A stretch of 64,000 bases of DNA from Thermoleophilia bacterium (lineage in GTDB: Bacteria; Actinomycetota; Thermoleophilia; Miltoncostaeales; Miltoncostaeaceae), in contig JADLHW010000063.1 of assembly GCA_020848615.1 (NCBI GenBank), positions 1 to 64,000 on the forward strand, read 5' to 3'. Under the pieces are notes generated by a model. The model saw nothing but the letters and a program-made list of their open reading frames with translations. It did no database searches and had not been told where the DNA came from. Shown here piece after piece: positions 17,117-25,528 of this stretch. Position 1 is the first letter of the stretch, and the number at the start of each line of letters is the position of its first letter. Made by a program: the position numbers and the translations under genes.

Positions 17117-18199
17117 ATGACCGATCGCATCCTCTCCCGCGCCGCGGACGGCGGCCGCATCACCCCCGAGGAGGCCGTCCTCCTCTATCAGGAGGCGCCC
17201 CTTCAGGACCTGGGCGCCGCGGCCGACGAGGTCGTCCGCCGCAAGTACGGCTCGGACATCACCTACAACGTCAACGCGCACCTCAACCCCACCAACATCT
17301 GCGTGGTGGGCTGCGGGCTGTGCGCCTTCGCGGTGTGGACCGAGAAGGACGAGCGCGCCTACGCGTACAGCGTCGACCAGCTGGTCGAGCGCGCCGGGCA
17401 GCTGGTGGGCCATGGCATCACCGAGCTGCACATCGTGGGCGGCATGACCAAGGAGTACGGCCTCGAGTACTACGAGGAGCTGTTCTCCGAGCTGAAGGCC
17501 GCGTACCCGCAGGTCGCCCTCACCGCGCTCACCGCGGTGGAGATCGACTTCGCGGCGCGCCTGGCGAAGGTGAGCCACCGGGAGGCCCTGGAGCGCACCC
17601 GCGCGGCGGGCCACGACACGATGCCGGGCGGCGGGGCCGAGGTGTTCAGCCCGCGCGTCCGGGCGATCATCGCGGACCGCAAGGTGGCCGCCGAGACGTG
17701 GCTCGACGTGCACCGCGAGGCGCACGGCCAGGGGATGCGCACCAACGCGACCCTGCTGTTCGGGCATTTCGAGACGCCCGAGGAGCAGGTGGACCACATG
17801 CGCCAGCTCCGCGAGCTGCAGGACGAGACCGGCGGGTTCCAGGCGTTCATCCCGCTGCCGTTCCTGCCGGGCAACACCGAGTTCGCGTACCTCCCGGGCC
17901 CCAGCCGCGAGGAGAAGCTGCGCACCATCGCCACGGCCCGGCTGTTCCTCGACAACTTCCCGCACATCAAGGGCCACTGGGTGATGCTGGGCGAGGACAT
18001 CACCGCCGAGGCGCTCTCCCACGGCCTGGACGACCTGTCCGGGACCCTCACGGAGGAGCGCATCGCGCACGCCACCACCGTGCAGACCCCGCTGGGGCTC
18101 TCGCAGGAGCGCATGTGCGAGCTGGTCCGCCACGGCGGCAAGACCCCCGTGGAGCGGGACACGCTGTACAACCGCGTGGAGCGGGCCGTTCCCGCCTGA
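17117..18199 (+). CDS. mqnE: Aminofutalosine synthase MqnE (radical SAM)
   Basis: This 360-residue radical SAM enzyme has the CX3CX2C cluster motif (C62, C66, C69 in NICVVGCGLC), MPGGGAEVFSPRVR, TNATLLFGH and RELQDETGGFQAFIPL. The NATxLxGH segment separates MqnE from MqnC, which has TATM(V/I)xG. MqnE joins 3-enolpyruvylbenzoate and SAM to make aminofutalosine in menaquinone synthesis. No other mqn gene is in the window. The gene appears leaderless and is followed by a 26-nt perfect palindrome. Confidence 0.92.
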   Translation: MTDRILSRAADGGRITPEEAVLLYQEAPLQDLGAAADEVVRRKYGSDITYNVNAHLNPTNICVVGCGLCAFAVWTEKDERAYAYSVDQLVERAGQLVGHGITELHIVGGMTKEYGLEYYEELFSELKAAYPQVALTALTAVEIDFAARLAKVSHREALERTRAAGHDTMPGGGAEVFSPRVRAIIADRKVAAETWLDVHREAHGQGMRTNATLLFGHFETPEEQVDHMRQLRELQDETGGFQAFIPLPFLPGNTEFAYLPGPSREEKLRTIATARLFLDNFPHIKGHWVMLGEDITAEALSHGLDDLSGTLTEERIAHATTVQTPLGLSQERMCELVRHGGKTPVERDTLYNRVERAVPA

Positions 18200-18210
18200 C
18201 CGGTGCGCGA

Positions 18211-18236
18211 CGGGTCCCGCCGGCCGGCGGGACCCG
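18211..18236. terminator. 26-nt perfect palindrome between convergent genes
   Basis: CGGGTCCCGCCGG and its exact reverse complement abut without a loop, 11 nt after the mqnE stop and 8 nt before the lipoprotein stop. There is no T-run. It is probably a bidirectional terminator. Confidence 0.55.
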
Positions 18237-18244
18237 CGCCCGGC

Positions 18245-18868
18245 TCAGCTCAGGCGCCAGCTCCCGGACGCCTTGGCGAACCCGGCGCGCGGCGTGTACT
18301 CCAGGCGCTGCGGCACCGCCGGCTGGGCGATCTCGAAGGTCACCCAGCCGGTGAGCGTGCCGCCGGTGTCGATGGTGGGGTTACCCGGGAACCCGGGCTC
18401 CGGGGCGCTGAGGATCTCGGGCTCCACGGCCCCGCCGTCCACGAGCAGGCGCACCGCGGTGAGCGGGGACTCGTTGGTCGCGACCGTCCCGACGTTCTCG
18501 ATCCTCAGCCGCACCGCGTAGTAGCGGTTCCCCTCGCCCGGGTCGAACGGCGTGTCGGAGGTGATCCGCACCGGGTCGCGCACGTCCAGGAGGGTCACCG
18601 CGATCCGCTCGCCGGTGAGGATCCCGGCGATCACCAGCCGCTTGCCGACCTCCGCGTCGGCGGGCGGCGCGATGGGGGTGGTGCCGGTGACGCCGGTCAC
18701 CGGGGCGGTCCCGGTGGTCTCCGGCGCCGTCGGGGTGGTGAGGTCCGCGGTGGAGGGGCCGGTGGCCGCCCCGGTCGTCACCTCGGGCGTGCTCGAGGCG
18801 CCGCCGCAGCCGGCGAGCGCCAGCGCGAGCACCGGGACGACGGCGATGGCCGATGGCCGGATCCGCAT
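18245..18868 (-). CDS. Secreted lipoprotein, DUF4352-like
   Basis: This 207-residue protein has a lipobox (LALALAGC, Cys21) after a basic N-terminus, a Thr/Pro-rich linker (about 24-72) and a beta-sandwich domain. The domain carries RYYAVRLRIENVGTVATNESPLTAVRLLVDGG and GTLTGWVTFEI, the pattern of DUF4352/MPT63-like immunoglobulin-fold domains. It should be anchored on the outer face of the membrane; no ligand is known. It has a GGAGGG ribosome site. It follows the ABC permease by 80 nt, so it may be read from the HIT operon or separately. Confidence 0.75.
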   Translation of the reverse strand: MRIRPSAIAVVPVLALALAGCGGASSTPEVTTGAATGPSTADLTTPTAPETTGTAPVTGVTGTTPIAPPADAEVGKRLVIAGILTGERIAVTLLDVRDPVRITSDTPFDPGEGNRYYAVRLRIENVGTVATNESPLTAVRLLVDGGAVEPEILSAPEPGFPGNPTIDTGGTLTGWVTFEIAQPAVPQRLEYTPRAGFAKASGSWRLS

Positions 18869-18948
18869 TCGGGGAACCCTCCGGTTCGGGACGGGGCCGG
18901 GCGATGATGCACCGGGTCGCCCCGGAATTCCACTCCCCGGACGACCGA

Positions 18949-19770
18949 TCACATCTGGCGGCGCCGGACGCCGTAGGCGGCGAGCGCGAGGAAGATCCCC
19001 GTCCAGAACACCGTCCACACCACCGACGGCCACCCGGAGGTGGGCACCACGACCTCCAGGCCGTTCACGTCCACCTCGGGCGCGGACGGCCCCGCGACGC
19101 CGCGCTGCTGCATCCCGTGGATCATCGGCGACACGAGGGCCCGCGGGAACAGGGCGTAGACCGGGTCGATGATGACGTGGGAGTCGCGGTTCACGGCCCC
19201 GGCGTCCAGCGCGGCCTTCAGGTTCACCGACGCCTGGGCGGACACGTAGACCATGAGGCCGAACACGCCCGCCGCGACGGGCCCGATGACCGACGCCATG
19301 GCGGCGCTCGCGCACAGCACCAGCGCCAGGTTCCCGAGCACCGCCAGCGCGTGCACGACCAGCGGGCCGTCGCCGCCCTCGCCGATGGCCGCGCTGCCGG
19401 CGAGCAGCGCCGCGGTCCAGGCGGCGATGATCGCCGCGAGCGCGATCAGGCGGGCCGCGACCCGCGCCGAGCCCACCGCGGACGGCGTGGCCCCGCTGCC
19501 CACCAGCAGGCCCAGGTAGCCGCGGGAGGCGTCCCGCGCGAACGCGCCGGCGCCCAGGCACACCGCGACGGCCAGGCCGCCGAGCAGCAGCAGGGACGCG
19601 CCGCCGGAGCGCAGCGCGTCGAGCCGGTCGATGCCGTCCTCCGACGACGCGCGCGCCGCGACGATCGCGGCGATCGCGACCCCCGCGAGCAGGACGGCCC
19701 GCACCCAGCGCACACGGGCGAGGATCCGCAGGTCGTTGCGCACGACGGCGGCCAGGTGGGCCGCGGTCAC
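18949..19770 (-). CDS. ABC transporter permease-like membrane protein
   Basis: This 273-residue protein has about six hydrophobic segments (approximately residues 23-40, 55-75, 100-125, 132-155, 160-185 and 245-265), in the layout of ABC-2-type permeases, with a large extracytoplasmic loop between the fifth and sixth. Its GTG start overlaps the stop of the ATPase gene by 4 nt (GTGA), so the two are translationally coupled. Substrate is unknown. The partner ATPase lacks catalytic residues. Confidence 0.75.
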   Translation of the reverse strand: MTAAHLAAVVRNDLRILARVRWVRAVLLAGVAIAAIVAARASSEDGIDRLDALRSGGASLLLLGGLAVAVCLGAGAFARDASRGYLGLLVGSGATPSAVGSARVAARLIALAAIIAAWTAALLAGSAAIGEGGDGPLVVHALAVLGNLALVLCASAAMASVIGPVAAGVFGLMVYVSAQASVNLKAALDAGAVNRDSHVIIDPVYALFPRALVSPMIHGMQQRGVAGPSAPEVDVNGLEVVVPTSGWPSVVWTVFWTGIFLALAAYGVRRRQM

Positions 19771-20402
19771 ACGACCACCCCGGCCTCGAGGGTCATCACG
19801 GGGCCCAGCAGCGCCGGGAACCCCCCGGGGTCCGGGGTGGCGACCAGGATCGTGGTCCCGCGCGCGGCGGCCGCCGACAGGACCGCGACCGTCTCCGGGA
19901 ACTCCCACGGGTCGTCGAGCACCAGCACCTCCGGGTCACCGGCCACCGCGCACGCGAGGCTCAGCCGGCGCACGTCCTCAACCTCGAGGCGGTCGATGCG
20001 CCGGTCCGGCGGGGCCTCGAGCCCCACCCGCTCCAGCGCCTCGGCGGCCGCCGAGGGCGGGACGCCGCGCACCGCGGCCACCAGGCGCACGGCCTCGCCC
20101 GCGCGCATCACGCTGGGGAAGGGGTGCTTCTCTGGGCCGTAGCCCACGCGCCGCCGCACGGAGGGGTCGAGCACCGGCGAGCCGCCCAGCACCTCGACGC
20201 TGCCGGCGGAGGGCGCCACCAGGCCGACGAGGGCGCGCACCAGCGACGTGCGCCCGCAGCCCTCCGGCCCGGTCACGACCAGCCCGCCGCCGGCCGGGAC
20301 GGCCAGGGTCACCCCGCGCAGCGCGGGCTCCTGCCCGCCCTGGTAGCGCACCTCGAGGTCGGTGACGGCGATCGCCGCCTGCGGGCGGCCCGTCTCAGGC
20401 AC
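19767..20402 (-). CDS. ABC transporter ATPase-like protein with degenerate catalytic motifs
   Basis: This 211-residue protein has the ABC fold but altered catalytic sites. Walker A is GPEGCGRT (45-52) with Arg51 (codon CGC) where Lys is required. The signature LSGGQ position reads LEVED (139-143) before the normal RRLSLACAVAGDP. Walker B is VLVLDDP, with Asp in place of the catalytic Glu, and the H-loop His is missing (VATPDPG). ATP hydrolysis is therefore unlikely. It may bind nucleotide structurally or regulate the coupled permease. The GTG start overlaps the phosphomannomutase stop by 8 nt. Confidence 0.8.
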   Translation of the reverse strand: MPETGRPQAAIAVTDLEVRYQGGQEPALRGVTLAVPAGGGLVVTGPEGCGRTSLVRALVGLVAPSAGSVEVLGGSPVLDPSVRRRVGYGPEKHPFPSVMRAGEAVRLVAAVRGVPPSAAAEALERVGLEAPPDRRIDRLEVEDVRRLSLACAVAGDPEVLVLDDPWEFPETVAVLSAAAARGTTILVATPDPGGFPALLGPVMTLEAGVVV

Positions 20403-21762
20403 GGATGAGGGCGAGGACCTCGTCGCGGCGCCGTTCCATGTCGGCCTCCGAGACCAGCGACTCCAGGTTCAGGCGCAGCAGCGGCTCGGTGTTCGACGCC
20501 CGCACGTTGAAGTGCCAGTCGTCGAAGTCCACCGACACGCCGTCGATCTCGCGCTGGACGCCGTCGCGGTACGCGTCGCGGATGCGCTGGATCGCGGCCG
20601 GCGCGTCCGCCACCGTGGAGTTGATCTCGCCGGAGATGTGGTACTTCGCGCGGAAGCCGTCGATGAGCTCCGACATCTTCGCGCCCCGCTCCGCGAGGAG
20701 CTCGAGCACCAGGAGCGCCGGGACGAGCCCGGTGTCGGCGAACGAGAAGTCCTTGAAGTAGTAGTGGCCGCTCACCTCGCCGGCGAAGATCGCGTCCACC
20801 TCACGCATGCGCCGCTTGATGAAGGCGTGGCCCACCCGGAACTCGTCGGGGGTGCCGCCCGCGGCGGTGATGGCGTCGCGGACGGCCCAGGAGGCGCGCA
20901 GGTCGTACACGATCGCCGACGGCCCGTTGCGGCGCAGCAGCCGCTCGGCCAGCAGCGCGGTGAGGAAGTCGCCCGGCACGAACTCCCCGCGGTCGTCGAT
21001 GAAGAAGCAGCGGTCGGCGTCCCCGTCCCACGCGATGCCGAGGTCCGCGCCCTCCTCCGTCACCTTCGCCTCGATGAACGCCCGGTTCTCGGGCAGCAGC
21101 GGGTTCGGCTCGTGGTGGGGGAAGCGCCCGTCGGGGTCGAGGAAGCACGGCACGGCGTCGATGCCGATCCGCTCGAGCACGGGCGGGAGGTACACGCCGG
21201 CCATGCCGTTGGCCGCGTCCAGCACGACGCGCATGCCCCGGATCTTCGATGCGTCGACGAAGCCCATGCAGAAGTCGACGAACCGCCCGAGCACCGAGTC
21301 GTCGCGCTCCCGGGACCCGCCGGGCGCGGGGGCCGGCTCGCCGGCCATCGCCAGGCGTCCCACCTCGCCGATGCCCGTGTCGCCCGAGAGGGGCAGCGCC
21401 CCGGCGAGGACCAGCTTGGCACCGGTGTACTGCGGCGGGTTGTGGCTGGCGGTGATCGCCGCGCCGGCGTCGAACCCGCCGTCGGCGACGGCGAAGTACA
21501 CCATCTCGGTGGCGGCCAGGCCGATCTCGGTGACGCGGGCGCCCGCCGCCGCGGCCCCGGTGCAGAACGCGTCGGCCATGGAAGGGGAGGAGAGGCGCAC
21601 GTCGTGGCCCACCGCGATGCGCGGGTTCGGCGTGCCCGGGGTGGCCTGGCGCACCACCTCGACGAACGCCCGGCCGATGCGCTCCGCGCCGTCCTCGTCG
21701 ATCTCGGTGCCGTGGAGGCCGCGAACGTCGTACGCCTTGAACACGCCTGGGATGAGCGTCAT
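20395..21762 (-). CDS. manB: Phosphomannomutase/phosphoglucomutase
   Basis: This 455-residue alpha-D-phosphohexomutase has KAYDVRG at the N-terminus, the phospho-Ser loop TASHNP (Ser106), the metal loop DGDAD (246-250), GEVSGHYYFKD and the phosphate-binding RASNTEPLLRL near the end. It interconverts mannose-6-P and mannose-1-P, and possibly glucose phosphates, feeding GDP-mannose for cell-envelope glycans. It overlaps the upstream HIT gene by 4 nt (ATGA) and the downstream ATPase gene by 8 nt. Confidence 0.92.
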   Translation of the reverse strand: MTLIPGVFKAYDVRGLHGTEIDEDGAERIGRAFVEVVRQATPGTPNPRIAVGHDVRLSSPSMADAFCTGAAAAGARVTEIGLAATEMVYFAVADGGFDAGAAITASHNPPQYTGAKLVLAGALPLSGDTGIGEVGRLAMAGEPAPAPGGSRERDDSVLGRFVDFCMGFVDASKIRGMRVVLDAANGMAGVYLPPVLERIGIDAVPCFLDPDGRFPHHEPNPLLPENRAFIEAKVTEEGADLGIAWDGDADRCFFIDDRGEFVPGDFLTALLAERLLRRNGPSAIVYDLRASWAVRDAITAAGGTPDEFRVGHAFIKRRMREVDAIFAGEVSGHYYFKDFSFADTGLVPALLVLELLAERGAKMSELIDGFRAKYHISGEINSTVADAPAAIQRIRDAYRDGVQREIDGVSVDFDDWHFNVRASNTEPLLRLNLESLVSEADMERRRDEVLALIRA

Positions 21763-22283
21763 ACGGAGAACCCCGGTTTCAGCAGGTCGTAGGTGTCGTC
21801 CAGGTGCTGCGGCATCACCCGGCAGTCCCCGATCGCCGGCATGAAGTTCGTGTCGCCCACCCACCTCGGGAGGATGTGCAGGTGCACGTGATCCGCGATG
21901 CCCGCCCCGGCGGCGTGGCCCTGGTTCATCCCGACGTTGAAGCCCTGGGGGTGCATCGCGCCGGCGAGCACCGCCTGGGCGCGCTGGGTGAGGGCCATCA
22001 TCTCGGCGGTCGTCTCGGCGTCCAGGGCGAGCAGGCTGTCGACGTGCGCATACGGCACGACCATGAGGTGCCCATTGTTGTACGGGTACAGGTTCATGAT
22101 CACGAAGCACCGCTCACCGCGGTGCAGGATGTACGCGCGCGCGTCGTCGTCCCCGGCGGGCAGGCTGCAGAACACGCAGCGCTCACCCTCGAATCCGTGC
22201 TCGTGCTCACCCGAGATGTAGGCCATGCGCCACGGCGCCCACAGGATGTCCGGGCCCTGATGGCCCTCGGGGGGTCGCGTCAT
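21759..22283 (-). CDS. HIT family nucleotide hydrolase/AP4A phosphorylase-like
   Basis: This 174-residue protein has the histidine triad HVHLHILPRW (132-140), an upstream CVFC (36-39) that with a later His may bind zinc, LNLYPYNNGHLMVVP and the N-terminal LWAPWRMAYI typical of actinobacterial HIT proteins. It probably cleaves dinucleoside polyphosphates or nucleoside phosphoramidates. The ATG at 22283 lies 7 nt downstream of a TAGGAT box; a second ATG 9 nt upstream would overlap that box. It is the first gene of the HIT-manB-ATPase-permease operon. Confidence 0.88.
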   Translation of the reverse strand: MTRPPEGHQGPDILWAPWRMAYISGEHEHGFEGERCVFCSLPAGDDDARAYILHRGERCFVIMNLYPYNNGHLMVVPYAHVDSLLALDAETTAEMMALTQRAQAVLAGAMHPQGFNVGMNQGHAAGAGIADHVHLHILPRWVGDTNFMPAIGDCRVMPQHLDDTYDLLKPGFSV

Positions 22284-22290
22284 CCGCGCC

Positions 22291-22296
22291 ATCCTA
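22291..22296 (-). promoter_or_regulatory. -10 box (TAGGAT) of a leaderless promoter for the HIT operon
   Basis: On the minus strand TAGGAT is followed by 7 nt (GGCGCGG) and the ATG at 22283. Confidence 0.55.
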
Positions 22297-22458
22297 GCGG
22301 CCGTCCCCCGAGGCGGGCTTCGCGTGCGCACCGTCACCGCGCGGGGTGCCCCGTACGTCACCCGCGGATCCACCGGGCTGATTTCGCCCCTCGAAGGGAG
22401 TAGCGTCGCCGATCGGCTCCGCGGGCCACACCCGGCCGCGCACGCGGACGCCCCACAC

Positions 22459-24366
22459 GTGACCCATCACAGCCACAGCGCTTCCCGCGGGGCGTCCGCG
22501 GGTCTCACCCTCGCCGCGCTCGGCGTCGTCTTCGGCGACATCGGCACCAGCCCCCTGTACGCCATGAAGGAGGTGTTCAGCGGGGCGCACCGGTTCACCC
22601 CGGACCCCGGGCGGATCTACGGCGTCATCTCGCTGGTGTTCTGGTCGCTCATCATCATCGTGACCCTGAAGTACGTCGTGCTGATCATGCGGGCCGACAA
22701 CCAGGGGGAGGGCGGCATCATGGCCCTCGTCGCCCTGGTCAAGCGCATCCCGTCCTCGGCGCGCATCGGCGGCGGGCTCATCCTCCTGGGGATCTTCGGC
22801 GCGTCGCTGTTCTACGGCGACGGGATGATCACGCCCGCCATCTCGGTGCTGTCGGCCGTGGAGGGCCTGGAGGTCGCCAGCCCCGGCATCGACTCACTCG
22901 TGGTGCCCATGGCGCTGGCGATCCTCACGGGCCTGTTCGCCGTGCAGCGGTTCGGGACGGGCGCGGTGGGCCGGCTGTTCGGCCCCGTGATGCTCGCGTG
23001 GTTCACCACGCTCGGCGTGCTGGGCGTCATGGAGATCCGCGTCCACCCCGGCGTGCTGCAGAGCCTGTCACCCACCTACGCGGTGCGGTTCTTCGTCGAC
23101 AACGGGTCGCTGGCGTTCCTCGCGCTCGGCTCCGTGGTGCTGGCCGTGACCGGGGCGGAGGCCCTGTACGCCGACATGGGGCACTTCGGGCGCCCCGCGA
23201 TCACCCGCGCGTGGCTGCTGATCGCGTTCCCCGCGCTGCTGCTGAACTACATGGGGCAGGGCGCGCTGCTGGTGAACGAACCCGCCGCCCGGGACAACCC
23301 CTTCTACCGGCTCGCGCCGGAGTGGGGGCAGATCCCGCTGGTGGTGCTGGCGACCTGCGCCACCGTGGTGGCCTCGCAGGCGGTCATCTCCGGCGCGTTC
23401 TCGGTGACCCGCCAGGCCATCCAGCTCGGGTTCCTGCCGCGCATGGCGGTGCGCCACACCTCCGCCGACGAGGCCGGGCAGATCTACGTCCCGGCGATCA
23501 ACTGGCTGCTGTACGTCGCGGTGTTCGCCCTGGTGCTGGGCTTCCAGTCGAGCTCGAACCTCGCGTCGGCGTACGGCATCGCCGTGACCGCGACGCTCGC
23601 GATCGACACGCTCCTGGCCTTCTACGTGATCCGGCAGCTGTGGGGGAAGCCCGTGTGGATGGTCGCCCTGGGCGTCACCGGGTTCCTCGTCGTCGACCTG
23701 GCGTTCTTCGCCGCGAACACGACGAAGATCCTGCACGGCGGCTGGTTCCCCATCCTCATGGGGCTCGTCGCGTTCACGATGCTGTCCACCTGGTGGCGCG
23801 GCAGGCGGCTGGCGCTGCGCCGGCTGGCCGAGCGCGAGATGCCGCTCAAGAAGTTCATCCAGCTCCTGCGCGCCCAATGGGCCCGCTCCATCCCCGGCAT
23901 CCCCCTCACGCGCGTCCCCGGCACCGCGGTGTACCTCACCGCGATCGACGGCGGCACCCCGATGCCGCTCAACCGGAACCTCGAGCACAACCACGTGCTG
24001 CACCAGCGCATCGTGCTGTTCACCTCACGGGTGCGCGGCGTCCCGCTCATCGGCGACGACGAGCGGCTCGAGGTGAGCGAACTGGGGCAGGGCATCGTGC
24101 GGGTCGTCGCGTCCTACGGGTTCCAGGAGCAGCCCAACGTGCCCGCCGCGCTGCGCCTGGCCGCCGCGCACGGCCTGGACGTCGACCCGGACCACGCCTC
24201 GTACTTCCTGGGGCACGTCACGCTGAACCCCGTGGACGGCGAGGGCATGGCCCTGTGGCGCAAGAAGCTGTTCGCCTGGATGAGCAAGAACTCGTTCCGC
24301 GCGTCGACCTACCTGGGCGTGAAGTCCGACGAGGTCATCGAGGTCGGCACCCAGGTCGACATCTGA
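22459..24366 (+). CDS. kup: Kup-type potassium uptake protein
   Basis: This KUP/HAK/KT potassium-proton symporter is about 635 residues long. It has LAALGVVFGDIGTSPLYAMKE at the first membrane helix, DNQGEGGIMAL, FFGDGMITPAISV-like LFYGDGMITPAISVLSAVEG, GAEALYADMGHFGR and about 12 membrane segments up to residue 450. A soluble C-terminal domain follows. The start is uncertain: GTG at 22459 gives a family-like length, while an in-frame GTG at 22324 would add 45 atypical residues. It converges with corA. Confidence 0.9.
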   Translation: MTHHSHSASRGASAGLTLAALGVVFGDIGTSPLYAMKEVFSGAHRFTPDPGRIYGVISLVFWSLIIIVTLKYVVLIMRADNQGEGGIMALVALVKRIPSSARIGGGLILLGIFGASLFYGDGMITPAISVLSAVEGLEVASPGIDSLVVPMALAILTGLFAVQRFGTGAVGRLFGPVMLAWFTTLGVLGVMEIRVHPGVLQSLSPTYAVRFFVDNGSLAFLALGSVVLAVTGAEALYADMGHFGRPAITRAWLLIAFPALLLNYMGQGALLVNEPAARDNPFYRLAPEWGQIPLVVLATCATVVASQAVISGAFSVTRQAIQLGFLPRMAVRHTSADEAGQIYVPAINWLLYVAVFALVLGFQSSSNLASAYGIAVTATLAIDTLLAFYVIRQLWGKPVWMVALGVTGFLVVDLAFFAANTTKILHGGWFPILMGLVAFTMLSTWWRGRRLALRRLAEREMPLKKFIQLLRAQWARSIPGIPLTRVPGTAVYLTAIDGGTPMPLNRNLEHNHVLHQRIVLFTSRVRGVPLIGDDERLEVSELGQGIVRVVASYGFQEQPNVPAALRLAAAHGLDVDPDHASYFLGHVTLNPVDGEGMALWRKKLFAWMSKNSFRASTYLGVKSDEVIEVGTQVDI

Positions 24367-24371
24367 CCGGG

Positions 24372-24386
24372 CGCCCCGCGGGGGCG
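24372..24386. terminator. GC hairpin between kup and corA
   Basis: CGCCCC, loop gcg, GGGGCG fills the 20 nt gap between the two convergent stops. It has no T-run. Confidence 0.45.
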
Positions 24387-25394
24387 TCAGATCCAGCGTT
24401 TCCTGCGGAACCACACCAGCAGGGCCGCGCCGGTGCCCAGCATCACGGCGATCGTGAAGATCACGCTCCACGTGCCGTGGCGGGCGAGGAACAGCCCGTC
24501 CACGTTCATGCCGTAGAAGCCGGTGATCAGGGTCATGGGCAGCACGATCCCCGACAGGATCGTGAGCACGCGGATCACCTCGTTCAGGCGGTGGGTGATG
24601 ACCGCCTCGTTGGTGGCCTCCAGGGCCTCGGCGACCTCCTTGTAGTTCTCCAGGAGGTCCCAGATGCGCTCGTTCTTGTCGACGATGTCGTCGAAGTAGA
24701 TCTCGAGGTCCTGCGGCGCGTACTCCTTCACGTGCCGCTCCAGGAGCCGCAGCGTGGGTCGCTGCGGCTTGATGATCTTCCGGTAGTTGATGATCTCCTG
24801 CTTGACGTTGGAGATGTCCCGGACGATCTCCTCGCCGCCGCCCTCGAAGATCTGGTCCTCGAGCAGGTCGAGCTTGAAGCCGATCTTGTCGAGGATCGGG
24901 AAGCAGTAGTCGAACATCGAGTCGACGATCTCGTAGAGCAGGTAGCCGGAGCCCTTGCTCATGTGCGCCTCGCGCTCGTCCTCCCGCGCGTTGCACCGCG
25001 CCCACAGCGCCGACAGCGGCTTCAGGGACTCGTTGGGGATCGTGATGATGAGATCCCGGGCGACGAACACGTTCAGCTCGGCCGCCTGCAGCCGCTGCGT
25101 GCGCTTGTCGAAGCGGGGGAAGTGGAGAACGATGAAGACGTACTCGTCGTACTCGTCGATCTTCGCCCGCTGCCGGCGCCGCGAGCGGACGTCCTCGATG
25201 TCCAGCGGGTGGAAGTCGTGGTGCTCGGCGAGCCAGTCGATCTCCAGCTCGCTCGGCGACTCGATGTTCAGCCAGGTGAGGCCGTGCGCCTCCAGGCGCT
25301 GTACATCGGGTTCCTTGGGCGGTGCGTTCTGGGTCTCAGCGAAGTGCCGCGAGGCCCGAGACGACGCTCGGCGGATCTTCGGCAGGTTCGCCAT
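24387..25394 (-). CDS. corA: CorA family magnesium/cobalt channel
   Basis: This 335-residue protein has a large cytoplasmic alpha/beta and coiled-coil domain and two C-terminal membrane helices. The first helix is preceded by the selectivity motif YGMN (in TGFYGMNVDG, about 294-297), and the protein ends in the basic FRRKRWI. LNIESPSELEIDWLAEHHDFHPLDIEDV is the usual CorA N-terminal pattern. It should form a pentameric Mg2+ channel. A TACACT box at 25448-25453 on the minus strand may be its promoter, giving a leader of about 45 nt. Confidence 0.92.
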   Translation of the reverse strand: MANLPKIRRASSRASRHFAETQNAPPKEPDVQRLEAHGLTWLNIESPSELEIDWLAEHHDFHPLDIEDVRSRRRQRAKIDEYDEYVFIVLHFPRFDKRTQRLQAAELNVFVARDLIITIPNESLKPLSALWARCNAREDEREAHMSKGSGYLLYEIVDSMFDYCFPILDKIGFKLDLLEDQIFEGGGEEIVRDISNVKQEIINYRKIIKPQRPTLRLLERHVKEYAPQDLEIYFDDIVDKNERIWDLLENYKEVAEALEATNEAVITHRLNEVIRVLTILSGIVLPMTLITGFYGMNVDGLFLARHGTWSVIFTIAVMLGTGAALLVWFRRKRWI

Positions 25395-25447
25395 CGTCCG
25401 TCCGCATCGTCATCGGCATGATGTCGCGCCCAGGGGTCACGCGGCCG

Positions 25448-25453
25448 AGTGTA
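25448..25453 (-). promoter_or_regulatory. Putative -10 box (TACACT) for corA
   Basis: TACACT on the minus strand lies 53 nt upstream of the corA ATG. The hexamer equals the one used by the NUDIX and 13717 genes, but here a leader remains. Confidence 0.35.
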
Positions 25454-25528
25454 GCCCAGCGCCGCACCGCCCGTGAGGACGGGATGTCACGCATCGCGGC
25501 GGGCCGGCCGCCGACGCCGCGCCGCGGG

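Noticed and set aside
22393..22420. GAAGGGAGTAGCGTC upstream of kup resembling the start of a yybP-ykoY (Mn2+) riboswitch
   Set aside because: Only the GGGAGTAGC piece matches; the second conserved half is absent and the distance to the likely start (about 55 nt) is too short for the aptamer.
24367..25394. Plus-strand frame of the kup region running through corA (807 residues)
   Set aside because: It changes frame relative to Kup after 22998 and has no Kup or CorA motifs; it is a shadow.
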